From: Stenotrophomonas sp. SAU14A_NAIMI4_8
GTDB taxonomy: Bacteria > Pseudomonadota > Gammaproteobacteria > Xanthomonadales > Xanthomonadaceae
DNA length: 64,000 nucleotides
Direction of reading: 5' to 3'
Assembly: GCF_003086695.1 (NCBI RefSeq)
Contig: NZ_CP025999.1
Span: 670,820 to 734,819 of the forward strand
This document shows, in pieces, positions 48,036-55,662 of this stretch (position 1 is its first letter; each line of letters starts with the position of its first letter). A program made the translations under genes and the position numbers. Below the pieces are notes generated by a model. The model saw only the letters and a program-made list of their open reading frames with translations, was not told the DNA's origin and made no database searches.

Positions 48036-48137
48036 GGCGGGGTGGGTCCGGTTGCGGGGGTGTCCGCGGCATGGATGCCGCGGCCAAGCCTACAGGGACG
48101 TACTTGCGGCGTCCCCCGCAACCGGACCCACCCCGCC
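48036..48137 (-). repeat. Large two-tier hairpin, copy C2 (reverse orientation)
   Basis: Outer arms 48036-48060 and 48113-48137 (25 nt) are perfectly complementary and identical to those of copy A1. The core carries the CTTGTAGG-like form of A2/C1, while the inner hairpin is the CCGCGGCATCCATGCCGCGG form, so parts are shuffled between copies. Confidence 0.85.
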
Positions 48138-48245
48138 AACCCACGGATCGCCCGCTGTTGCTGTTGCTCCGGCTCTGGCTTCTGCGGGTGCCGGGTGCAA
48201 CCCGGCCAGTGCTACCCTTCGCCCAACGACAACCACGGAGGCGGG

Positions 48246-49100
48246 ATGGGGGCGATCGTGTTGTTGCCGCTGGGCGTGGACGATGCCGTACTGGACCGCT
48301 GCCTGGCCGCGCTGGATGCCGGTACCGCACCCGGTACCGCCGTCTGGTTGGCCGACGATGCACAGGCCGGGCCGCGTGCGCAGGCCGTGGTCGAACACTG
48401 GCTGGCGCATACACCGCTGCAGGCCGAATACACCCGCCGCGCGCGACCGCTGGGCGAAGTGGCCCACCTGGATGAAATGCTGCGTGCCTGCGAAGGGCTG
48501 GATGTGGCCGTGCTCGCACCCGACTGCGTGCCAGCGCCCGGTTGGCTGCAACAGCTGCAGGCCTGCTTCGCCCGCGATGCCGCCATTGCCACCGCCACAC
48601 CCTGGTGCAACGCCGGCGAAACCGCCGCCTGGCCGCGGCTGGGCGAGATCAATCCGGAGCCTGCTGACCCGGCCCTGCTGGCCCATACCTGCGCCGCGTT
48701 GCCCAGCCTGCACCCCGAACTGCCCTCGGCGGTAACCCATGCGGTGCTGGTGCGCGGCAACGCGCGCCGCCGCGCGGGTGGCCTGGACGTGGACAGCTAC
48801 CTGGGCTGGAACGCCGCGCTGGTCGACCTGAGCCTGCGCATGGCCGGTCTGGGCTGGCGCAACGTGCTGTGCGAGAACGCCTTCGTCAGCCGCGCCGGTG
48901 AAGCCCCCAGCCGCGAAGGCGACCTGGAAGCGCTGGCCGCGCGCTGGCCCGGCTGGATGCCGCGGCTGGCCGATTTCCTGATGCACGACCCGCTGCACGG
49001 GTTGCGCCAGGATCTGCAACAGCAGCTGCAGCAGGCGATAATGCCGCGCGGGCAGGGCGACCTGTTCGCGCAGCCATCGCCGCCGGAGTCGCCCGCTTGA
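48246..49100 (+). CDS. Glycosyltransferase family 2-like protein, divergent
   Basis: 284 residues, predicted GT-A fold. The opening (IVLLPLGVDDAVLDRCLAAL) and AVLAPDCVPAPGWLQQL occupy the places of the donor-binding start and the DxD region of GT2 enzymes. The later segment (VTHAVLVRGNARRRAGGLD, then VDLSLRMAGLGWRNVLCENAFVSR) resembles the acceptor part of GT2 rhamnosyl-type enzymes. A standard DxD and the ED-x-DL motif are not seen, so it may be inactive or highly divergent. GGAGG lies just before the ATG. Its stop overlaps the TTG start of the next GT2 gene (TTGA), so they probably act together. Product unknown. Confidence 0.6.
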   Translation: MGAIVLLPLGVDDAVLDRCLAALDAGTAPGTAVWLADDAQAGPRAQAVVEHWLAHTPLQAEYTRRARPLGEVAHLDEMLRACEGLDVAVLAPDCVPAPGWLQQLQACFARDAAIATATPWCNAGETAAWPRLGEINPEPADPALLAHTCAALPSLHPELPSAVTHAVLVRGNARRRAGGLDVDSYLGWNAALVDLSLRMAGLGWRNVLCENAFVSRAGEAPSREGDLEALAARWPGWMPRLADFLMHDPLHGLRQDLQQQLQQAIMPRGQGDLFAQPSPPESPA

Positions 49101-49936
49101 AGTCCGCCATCGCCGCCATCGTTGTGACCTACCAGAGCGGCAGCACCATCGATGCCTGCCTGTCGCGGCTGCGCCAGTCGCAGGACGTGGCCGAAATCCG
49201 CGTCATCGACAACGGCTCGCTGGACGACACGCTGGACATCATCCAGCGCCATGCCAGCCACGATGCGCGCGTGCGCTTCATCGGCAATCCGGACAACCCC
49301 GGCTTCGCCGCGGCCAACAACCAGGGCGTGGCCGATTCGCACAGCCCCTGGCTGGCCTTCATCAACCCGGACCTGATGGTCGAGCCCGATACCCTGGCCG
49401 CGCTGCGCGCGCGCGCCGAAGGCCTGGGGGATGCGCTGCTGGGGGTGGAACAGGTGGACGAGCAGGGCCAGGCCGACGATGCCGTGCGCCGCCGCGATCC
49501 GGATTTCCTGGCCATGCTGCGCTCGCCGGGCCGTGGTGGCCGGCTGGCCATCCCGCGTGATCCGCAGCAGACGCTGCAGGTGGTGCCGGCCCTGTCCGGC
49601 GCGCTGCTGCTGATGCCGCGCACCCTGTTCGACCGCATCGGTGGCTGGGATGCGGGGTACCGCCTGCATGCCGAAGACCTGGACCTGTGCCGCCGCGTGC
49701 GCGATGCCGGCGGGGTAGTGGCCATCGCCAACGATCTGCAGGTCACCCACGTGCGTGGGGTCTCCAGCCGCTCGCGGCCGTTCTTCGTGGAATGGCACAA
49801 GCATCGCGGCCTGTGGCGCTACTTCAGCAAGTTCGAGGCGAAGCAGCGCTCGTGGCCGGTGCGCGGGCTGGTATGGGGCGCGATCTGGGCGCATGCGCTG
49901 CTGCTGGTACCCCGGTTGCTGCGCAAGGCGCTCTGA
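49097..49936 (+). CDS. Glycosyltransferase family 2 (rhamnosyltransferase-like)
   Basis: GT-A fold sugar transferase, 279 residues, starting at TTG overlapping the previous stop. Motifs in order: IVVTYQSGSTIDACL, VIDNGSLDDT, NPDNPGFAAANNQG, the metal-binding INPDLM (NxD form common in rhamnosyltransferases), SGALLLMPR, and the acceptor-side HAEDLDLCRRVRDAG. A hydrophobic segment near the C-terminus (WGAIWAHALLLVPRLL) could touch the membrane. Substrates are unknown; a surface polysaccharide role is likely. Paired with the GT-like gene upstream. Confidence 0.85.
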   Translation: MKSAIAAIVVTYQSGSTIDACLSRLRQSQDVAEIRVIDNGSLDDTLDIIQRHASHDARVRFIGNPDNPGFAAANNQGVADSHSPWLAFINPDLMVEPDTLAALRARAEGLGDALLGVEQVDEQGQADDAVRRRDPDFLAMLRSPGRGGRLAIPRDPQQTLQVVPALSGALLLMPRTLFDRIGGWDAGYRLHAEDLDLCRRVRDAGGVVAIANDLQVTHVRGVSSRSRPFFVEWHKHRGLWRYFSKFEAKQRSWPVRGLVWGAIWAHALLLVPRLLRKAL

Positions 49937-49996
49937 CCGCCGGGTAGGAGCGGGGCATTCGCCCGATTACGGGAACGCGATTCACCTGATCGGGCG

Positions 49997-50002
49997 CATA
50001 AT
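49997..50002 (+). promoter_or_regulatory. Possible -10 box of pncB
   Basis: CATAAT ends 7 bases before the pncB ATG and no Shine-Dalgarno is visible, which would suit a leaderless mRNA. No -35 match was found. Confidence 0.22.
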
Positions 50003-50008
50003 GGCGCC

Positions 50009-51196
50009 ATGGCCATCATCCAGTCCCTGCTCGACACCGACCTGTACAAGTTCACCATGATGCAGGCGGTGCTGCACCAGTACCCCAGCGCCCAGGTGCA
50101 GTACCGGTTCAAGTGCCGCAACCCCGGTATCGACCTGGCGCGCTACATCGAACAGATCGATGAGGAAATCGATCATCTGTGCAGCCTGCGCTTCACCGAT
50201 GCCGAGCTGGACTACATGCGCGGCCTGCGCTTCGTGAAGCCGGACTTCGCCGATTTCCTCGGCCTGTTCCACCTGGACCGCAAGTACATCCGCCTGCGTC
50301 CGTCGCAGACCGTACCCGGCGAGATCGACCTGGACATCACCGGGCCGTGGCTGCACACCATCCTGTTTGAAGTGCCGCTGCTGGCGATCATCAACGAAGT
50401 CTGGTTCCGCAACACCACCACAGCCGATTTCGCCGAAGGCGAGCGCCGCCTGCAGGCCAAGGCCGCGCTGCTGCGCGATACCCCCGGTTTCGAACAGTGC
50501 CGCATTGCCGACTATGGCAGCCGCCGGCGTTATTCGCGCGACTGGCATGCACGCCTGCTGCCGCTGCTGCGCGATGCGCTGGGCCCGCAGCTGGTGGGCA
50601 CCAGCAACGTGCATTTCGCCCGCCTGTACGGCATGACGCCGCACGGCACCATGGCCCACGAATACCTGCAGGCCTTCCAGGCACTGGGGCCGCGCCTGCG
50701 CGATTCGCAGGTGGCGGCGCTGGAATCGTGGGCGCGCGAGTACCGCGGCGACCTGGGCATTGCACTGTCCGACGTGGTCGGGCTGGATGCCTTCCTGCGC
50801 GACTTCGACATGTACTTCTGCAAGCTGTTCGACGGCGTGCGCCACGATTCGGGCGACCCGTTCGACTGGGGCGACCGCATGCTGGCGCACTTCCAGCAAC
50901 GCCGCGTGGATGCCCGCAGCAAGGTCCTGGTGTTCAGCGATGGCCTGGACATCACCAAGGTCATGCGCCTGTACGATTACTTCCGTGGCCGCTGCCAGGT
51001 GGCCTTCGGCGTGGGTACGCACCTGACCAACGATCTGGGCCCGACCCCGCTCAACATCGTCATCAAGATGGTCCGCTGCAACGGCCAGCCGGTGGCCAAG
51101 CTCAGCGATTCGCCGGGCAAGAGCATGTGCGACGACCCTGGCTACCTGGCTTACCTGCGCCAGGTGTTCGAGCTTCCCCCCGCAGAACCGGCGTAA
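50009..51196 (+). CDS. pncB: Nicotinate phosphoribosyltransferase
   Basis: Enzyme of the NAD salvage (Preiss-Handler) pathway joining nicotinate and PRPP to nicotinate mononucleotide, helped by ATP. 395 residues, the usual length. The regulatory histidine that is phosphorylated in the Salmonella enzyme is H217 here ([13 protein letters not shown]); [14 protein letters not shown] opens the protein, and [15 protein letters not shown] and [10 protein letters not shown] are conserved active-site stretches. Stands alone; unrelated in function to its neighbours. Confidence 0.96.
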   Translation: MAIIQSLLDTDLYKFTMMQAVLHQYPSAQVQYRFKCRNPGIDLARYIEQIDEEIDHLCSLRFTDAELDYMRGLRFVKPDFADFLGLFHLDRKYIRLRPSQTVPGEIDLDITGPWLHTILFEVPLLAIINEVWFRNTTTADFAEGERRLQAKAALLRDTPGFEQCRIADYGSRRRYSRDWHARLLPLLRDALGPQLVGTSNVHFARLYGMTPHGTMAHEYLQAFQALGPRLRDSQVAALESWAREYRGDLGIALSDVVGLDAFLRDFDMYFCKLFDGVRHDSGDPFDWGDRMLAHFQQRRVDARSKVLVFSDGLDITKVMRLYDYFRGRCQVAFGVGTHLTNDLGPTPLNIVIKMVRCNGQPVAKLSDSPGKSMCDDPGYLAYLRQVFELPPAEPA

Positions 51197-51298
51197 GGCA
51201 ACAGCGCGTGCCTTCGGGTGCGCGCGTCAGGTTGATGTGTTGACTGTGTGTTGATGCCGCAAGCGTGAAGATCGACGGTATCATGCCGTCCTTGCCAC

Positions 51299-51325
51299 GC
51301 AATTGTGACGTGCGTCATCAATTGC
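51299..51325. promoter_or_regulatory. Near-perfect 27-bp palindrome upstream of the cellulose operon
   Basis: GCAATTG-TGACG-TG-CGTCA-T-CAATTGC, perfect except for one extra T. It contains TGTGA-N6-TCATC, close to the TGTGA-N6-TCACA form bound by CRP and by the Xanthomonas CRP-like protein Clp. It lies 72 bases before the bcsE start and is the only strong candidate regulatory site in the 201-base gap. Regulator is inference. Confidence 0.5.
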
Positions 51326-51397
51326 ACCGTTTCCGCTGCAGTTCTTTCCTGCCTGTTCGCCCATGAACCTACAGATCGTTGTCGAAAGGATGCCGGC

Positions 51398-52930
51398 ATG
51401 ACGCCGCCGCGGCTCGCCGTTGCGGACGTCGCGGCCGAGTTCGTGGAGATGCGCCCGGGCGGCGTGTACTGGGCCGTGGCCGCCGGCAGTGCGCCGGCCG
51501 ATCTGCTCGGGGCGGGAACGTTGGCGGCTGCGGCCGACCTGGACGAAGCGCTGCTGGTGACCCTGGGGCGTACCGTCGAACCGCTGCTGGCCTTGTTGCA
51601 GCCCGACCAGGGGCCGGCACGCGTGCGCCTGTTCCAGCGCTCGCATCCGGGCATGCAGCAGGCCCTGCGCAGCCTGCCAGGCGATCTGCCGCGCGCCTCG
51701 TCGGCGGCCACCGCGCTCAGCATCGTGCAGTTCCCGGTGGCGGCGCTGGATGGCTGGGACGATGCGCGTCTGGCGCGCTGGTGCCAGCAACTGCAGCAGT
51801 GGGCGCAGCGCGCCGGCCAAGTGCTGCTGCTGTTGTGCCACGGCGAAGTGGCCACCCTGGCGCCGCGCCTGCTGCCGTTGAACCGCAGCTGCGCGGGCGT
51901 GGCCCAGTTGCACCCGCACCGGGGCGCACTGCAGCTGCTGCTGCACTACTGGGCCAACAGCCATGGCGTGGTGGCTCAGCGGGCATTCGCGGTGGAAGCG
52001 GTGGGCAACCAGTTGCAGCGGATCGCCGATGACCAGACCGACGCGGTGAGCGTGGCCGGCGATGGCGGCAGCGACTGTGATCTGTTCCTGGCCCAGGCCG
52101 ATGTGCTGGAAGGCGCACCGCCGTTGTCGTCGGCGTGGAAGCTGTACGACGGCTGGGCGGGGTTGATGCCTGCCGCGCTGCGCGCCAACGAAGCCACCGT
52201 GGTGCTGGCCATCAATGAAAACGCGCAGGTGGATGCACTGGCGCGTCTGCTGCACCGCCTGCGCCGCGAGCGCGGCGATGCGCTGAAGCTGGTGGTGCGC
52301 GAGCTGCAGCCCTGCCTGCGCTATGCCGACGAACGCCTGCTGCTGCAGTGTGGCGGCAGCCTGGTGGTGCCGGCGCACACGCCGCTGCCGCGCCTGCTGA
52401 CCCTGCTCGATGCCGTGCAGCGCCAGCGCTGGCAGGGGCAACTGGCCGATGACCCGGAACCGCTGATCCGCTCGCACCGGCCGCCGCCGATCAGTGGCCT
52501 GGTCAGCGTTGCCCGCTTCCGCCAGATTGCCGGCGAGCGCATCGATCTGGATGGCAGTGCCGTGGAAAGTGCGGTGCTGGCGCTGCAGCCGGTGGCCGGC
52601 CTGCGCGCCGAACAGACCCTGCAGCAGCTGCGCATCCGTCGCCAGGGCGACGTGGTCTGCGTGTACCGCGGCCAGGTGCGCCTGTTCCTGTTCGGCTGTC
52701 GCCGCGATGCCATCGAGCAGGCGCTGTCCAATCTATTCCGACTGCCGTGGCGCGAACTGTTCGACGGCTACCAGCGCCTGGCCGAGTACGACCTGGCCTC
52801 GATGAATGCCACCGGCAGCGACCCCGAGACCGAACCGTTGCCGCCCCCTGACACCACGCCCGAGGCGGCGCCGGTGCAGGTGGCGACGTTTGCTGAACCG
52901 AAGCCACTGCGGCTGGGAGAGGATGCATGA
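51398..52930 (+). CDS. bcsE: Cellulose synthase regulator BcsE (c-di-GMP-binding GIL protein)
   Basis: Cytoplasmic accessory protein that binds c-di-GMP and, with BcsR, BcsQ and BcsF, boosts cellulose synthase activity. 510 residues (E. coli BcsE 523). The N-terminal two thirds match the NTPase-like/REC* region in outline; the C-terminal GIL domain carries the RxGD ligand motif as R415-Q-G-D418 within LRIRRQGDVVCVYRG, the position I recall for E. coli BcsE. A Pro/Ala/Thr-rich tail follows. AAAGGA lies 8 bases before the ATG. First gene of the cellulose operon; its stop overlaps bcsF (ATGA). Confidence 0.9.
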   Translation: MTPPRLAVADVAAEFVEMRPGGVYWAVAAGSAPADLLGAGTLAAAADLDEALLVTLGRTVEPLLALLQPDQGPARVRLFQRSHPGMQQALRSLPGDLPRASSAATALSIVQFPVAALDGWDDARLARWCQQLQQWAQRAGQVLLLLCHGEVATLAPRLLPLNRSCAGVAQLHPHRGALQLLLHYWANSHGVVAQRAFAVEAVGNQLQRIADDQTDAVSVAGDGGSDCDLFLAQADVLEGAPPLSSAWKLYDGWAGLMPAALRANEATVVLAINENAQVDALARLLHRLRRERGDALKLVVRELQPCLRYADERLLLQCGGSLVVPAHTPLPRLLTLLDAVQRQRWQGQLADDPEPLIRSHRPPPISGLVSVARFRQIAGERIDLDGSAVESAVLALQPVAGLRAEQTLQQLRIRRQGDVVCVYRGQVRLFLFGCRRDAIEQALSNLFRLPWRELFDGYQRLAEYDLASMNATGSDPETEPLPPPDTTPEAAPVQVATFAEPKPLRLGEDA

Positions 52931-53106
52931 CCACCGACCAGCAGCTGTGGACGTTGATCGTTGCCTGCGCGGTACTGATGATTCCCTTTGGCGCCATGCT
53001 GGGCGCGCTCTGGCGCATGGCACGCCGCGCCGTGCAGCGCCTGCTGCCGCCGCGCCAGCTGCGCCGCGTGGGCGTGCGCCAGCGTGCACCGCGGAGGCCT
53101 GCATGA
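52927..53106 (+). CDS. bcsF: Small membrane protein BcsF
   Basis: 59 residues. One membrane helix (LWTLIVACAVLMIPFGAMLGALW, about 7-29) is followed by a strongly basic cytoplasmic tail. Size, topology and position between bcsE and bcsG match BcsF (YhjT, 63 residues in E. coli), which recruits BcsE to the membrane. Overlaps bcsE by ATGA and bcsG by ATGA. Easily missed because of its length. Confidence 0.85.
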   Translation: MTTDQQLWTLIVACAVLMIPFGAMLGALWRMARRAVQRLLPPRQLRRVGVRQRAPRRPA

Positions 53107-54731
53107 GCCCACAGCCGTTGCCCGCTTCGCCCTTCGCCTGGGCCGACCTGCGCGGTTGGAACCTGTATTTCCTGTCCAAGGTGGCGCTGGCTTGGATGGG
53201 CGCGCTGAACCTGAAGCTGCTGCCCAACCTGCTGTTCCTGGCCGCGCTGCTGGTGCCGCTGCGCTGGCGCTGGGCGCGCATCGCGCGCACGGTGGTGGCG
53301 GTGCCGGTGGGCGTGGCCCTGTATTACCAGGACACCTGGTGGCCGCCGTTCCAGCGCCTGCTGGCGCAGCCGGGCGTGCTCGATTTTTCCGCTGACTACT
53401 GGCTGGAACTGGCGCAGCGTTTCATCAACTGGCAGATGGTGGCGGTGCTGTCGCTGCTGGTGGTGGGCTACGTGCTGCTGAAACCATGGCTGCGGGTGAC
53501 CACGCTGAGCGTGCTGGGCATGCTCGGCATGGCCGTGCTGGCCCTGCCATTGCCGGCGGGCTGGGGTTGGGGGCAGGGGCAGGCCGTGGCGGCCACCGGC
53601 ACCGGCGGCGCAGCCACGCGCGCGCTGGCACCGGCCAGCAACGATACGCTCAACGCCTGGCTGGCCAGCTTCTACCAGCAGCAGGCCACGCTGGAGACCA
53701 CGTTCCCGGCGCCGGCCAGCGGTGCACCGTTCGACGTCATCATCCTCAACATCTGCTCGCTGGCCTGGAGCGATCTGGATGAAGTTGGCCTGCGCCAGAA
53801 CAACCTGCTGGACCACATGGACGTGGTGTTCGACGATTTCAATTCGGCCACCGCCTACAGCGGCCCGGCGGCGATCCGCCTGCTGCGCGCCAGCTGCGGC
53901 CAGACCTCGCATACCGCGCTGTTCGACCCGGTGCCGGCCGAATGCCAGTTGTTCTCCAACCTGCAGCGGCTGGGCTTCCAGAGCGAACTGGCGATGAACC
54001 ACGACGGCCACTTCGATGATTTCATCGGTGAACTGTCGCGCTACGGTGGCCTGCAGGCCAAGCCGATGGATATCAGCGGCTTCCCGCGCGCGCTGGTGGC
54101 GTTCGACAAGTCGCCGCTGCGCCGCGATGGCGACGTGCTGATGGGCTGGCTGAAACAGCGCCAGGCCGAATCCAGCCCGCAGGTGGCCCTGTTCTACAAC
54201 ACCATCTCGCTGCACGACGGCAACCGCATCGTCGGCGCCGATGGCCGTGCCGCCGCCGCCGATTACAAGGCGCGCGCGAACATGGTGCTGGGCGACATGG
54301 CCGGTTTCGTCGATGCGGTGGAAAAGAGCGGGCGCCGCGCGATGATCGTGGTCGTGCCCGAGCACGGCGCAGCGCTGCACGGCGATCGCATGCAGATTCC
54401 GGGCATGCGCGAGATTCCCAGCCCGTCCATCACCCATGTGCCGGTGGGGGTGAAGCTGGTCGGCATGGGCGCACCGGCCGCCGGTGGCCCGCGCCACGTG
54501 CCCGAACCCAGCAGTTTCCTCGCCATTTCCGAACTGGTGTCGCGCGTGTACGCGTTGAATGCGCAGTCGCCGCCGGCTGATCGGGACTGGAACAGCCTGC
54601 TGCAGGGCCTGCCGCAGACCCCCTCGGTTTCGGAAAACGAAGGCGCCAAGGTCATCGATTACGACGGCAAGCCGTGGCTGCAGCTGCAGGGCAGCCAGAC
54701 CTGGAGCCCCTACCCGGAGGACAAGCGCTGA
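53103..54731 (+). CDS. bcsG: Cellulose phosphoethanolamine transferase BcsG
   Basis: Inner-membrane enzyme whose periplasmic domain moves phosphoethanolamine from phosphatidylethanolamine onto nascent cellulose. 542 residues: four or five N-terminal helices (about 25-155), then a zinc-dependent alkaline-phosphatase-fold domain. The nucleophile is S253 (TAYSGPAA), with C218 (NICSL), H371 (SLHDGN), E420 and H421 (PEHGAAL) as metal or active-site residues; the 35-residue distance C218-S253 equals that between C243 and S278 of E. coli BcsG. Between bcsF and bcsR; the bcsR start codon overlaps its stop (TGATG). Confidence 0.93.
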   Translation: MSPQPLPASPFAWADLRGWNLYFLSKVALAWMGALNLKLLPNLLFLAALLVPLRWRWARIARTVVAVPVGVALYYQDTWWPPFQRLLAQPGVLDFSADYWLELAQRFINWQMVAVLSLLVVGYVLLKPWLRVTTLSVLGMLGMAVLALPLPAGWGWGQGQAVAATGTGGAATRALAPASNDTLNAWLASFYQQQATLETTFPAPASGAPFDVIILNICSLAWSDLDEVGLRQNNLLDHMDVVFDDFNSATAYSGPAAIRLLRASCGQTSHTALFDPVPAECQLFSNLQRLGFQSELAMNHDGHFDDFIGELSRYGGLQAKPMDISGFPRALVAFDKSPLRRDGDVLMGWLKQRQAESSPQVALFYNTISLHDGNRIVGADGRAAAADYKARANMVLGDMAGFVDAVEKSGRRAMIVVVPEHGAALHGDRMQIPGMREIPSPSITHVPVGVKLVGMGAPAAGGPRHVPEPSSFLAISELVSRVYALNAQSPPADRDWNSLLQGLPQTPSVSENEGAKVIDYDGKPWLQLQGSQTWSPYPEDKR

Positions 54732-54907
54732 TGGCCGACATCCTGGCGGTGCCTGCCACCCTGTCGGTGGAAGAGGACGACATCGACCTGCTGCGCCGCA
54801 GCCTGGCGATGCCGGACATGCGGTACGTGGATTTTTCCGCGAACAACGAACGCGCCCAGGCACTGGCGCGCTGGCCGCTGCTGGCCGAGCTGGAGCGCCT
54901 GCCATGA
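54731..54907 (+). CDS. bcsR: Small cellulose regulator BcsR
   Basis: 58 residues. The C-terminal half (DIDLLRRSLAMPDMRYVDF, then ALARWPLLAEL) lines up with E. coli BcsR (YhjR), including RWPLLAE. In E. coli BcsR forms a complex with BcsQ and BcsE and is needed for cellulose production. The ATG shares a base with the bcsG stop (TGATG), and the stop overlaps the bcsQ start (ATGA). Earlier in-frame starts lie inside bcsG. Confidence 0.88.
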   Translation: MADILAVPATLSVEEDDIDLLRRSLAMPDMRYVDFSANNERAQALARWPLLAELERLP

Positions 54908-55662
54908 CGTTGACCCTGTCACTGCAGGGCGTGCGCGGCGGCACCGGGGTGACCACGGTGCTGGCGGCACTGGGCCAGGCCCTGTATGCGCAGGGCCAGC
55001 GTGTACTGCTGGTGGAAATGAGTCCGGACCAGATGCTGGGCCTGCACCTGGGCCTGGCCGCCGGCGAGCGCGCCGGCTGGGCCCGCGCCCAGCTGGACGG
55101 CGCCGACTGGCGCGCGGCGGCATTTGCCTGCGCGCCCGGGCTGGCCGTGCTGCCCTATGGCCAGGTCGATGCCAGCGAAGCCCTGCAGCTGGAGCACGCG
55201 TTGGCGGCAGCGCCGCAGACCTGGGCCGAGCGCCTGCCCACGCTGTCGGCACAGTTCGACTGCGTGCTGTTCGATCTGCCGCAGCGCCTGCCCGCGCATG
55301 TGGCGGCCATCAATTCCTACGGTGGGTGCCGCCTGCCGTTGCGGCTGGCCTGCGTGGACCCGGCCAGCCACGTGCAGCTGCACCGCCAGCGCGAGGATGA
55401 CCGGCGCCTGCTGGTGAACCGCTACGACCCGGCCGTGCAGGTGCAGCGCGACCTGATGCAGCTGTGGCTGCACAGCTATGGCGCCGGCCTGCTGCCGCAG
55501 CCGCTGCACGAGGATGCGCAGGTGCCGGCGGCGCTGGCCAGCAAGCAGCCGTTGGGCCAGCACGCAGCCGATTCGCTGGCCGCCGCCGATGTGCAGGGGC
55601 TGGCCCTGTGGTGCCTGGCGGAAGCGGCGCGCCTGCAACGGGCGGAGGCTGGCCGGCGATGA
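54904..55662 (+). CDS. bcsQ: Cellulose synthase accessory ATPase BcsQ (MinD/ParA-like)
   Basis: SIMIBI-class ATPase needed for cellulose export and polar placement in E. coli, 252 residues. The P-loop is GVRGGTGVTTV: the KGGxGKT lysines of MinD are replaced, as in other BcsQ proteins (GVRGGVGTT in E. coli). Other features: VLLVEMSPDQMLGLHLGL, FDCVLFDLPQR and LVNRYDP. With BcsR and BcsE it forms a cytoplasmic regulatory complex on BcsA-BcsB. Overlaps both neighbours. Confidence 0.9.
   Translation: MTLTLSLQGVRGGTGVTTVLAALGQALYAQGQRVLLVEMSPDQMLGLHLGLAAGERAGWARAQLDGADWRAAAFACAPGLAVLPYGQVDASEALQLEHALAAAPQTWAERLPTLSAQFDCVLFDLPQRLPAHVAAINSYGGCRLPLRLACVDPASHVQLHRQREDDRRLLVNRYDPAVQVQRDLMQLWLHSYGAGLLPQPLHEDAQVPAALASKQPLGQHAADSLAAADVQGLALWCLAEAARLQRAEAGRR

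Larger units (their letters stand above)
47717..48225. repeat. Composite palindromic intergenic island C
   Basis: Fills the 534-base gap after gspD. It opens with GCAGGGCTTGCAGCCCTGC (47717-47735), the same boundary hairpin as island A, then GGCAAC repeats. It has two large two-tier hairpins in opposite orientation (47792-47887 and 48036-48137). Between them are one GTAGGTG-type REP (47914-47938) and an imperfect hairpin around CCCGTTGC-GCA-GCAACGGG (47964-48000) also found in island B. No gene was seen. Confidence 0.84.
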
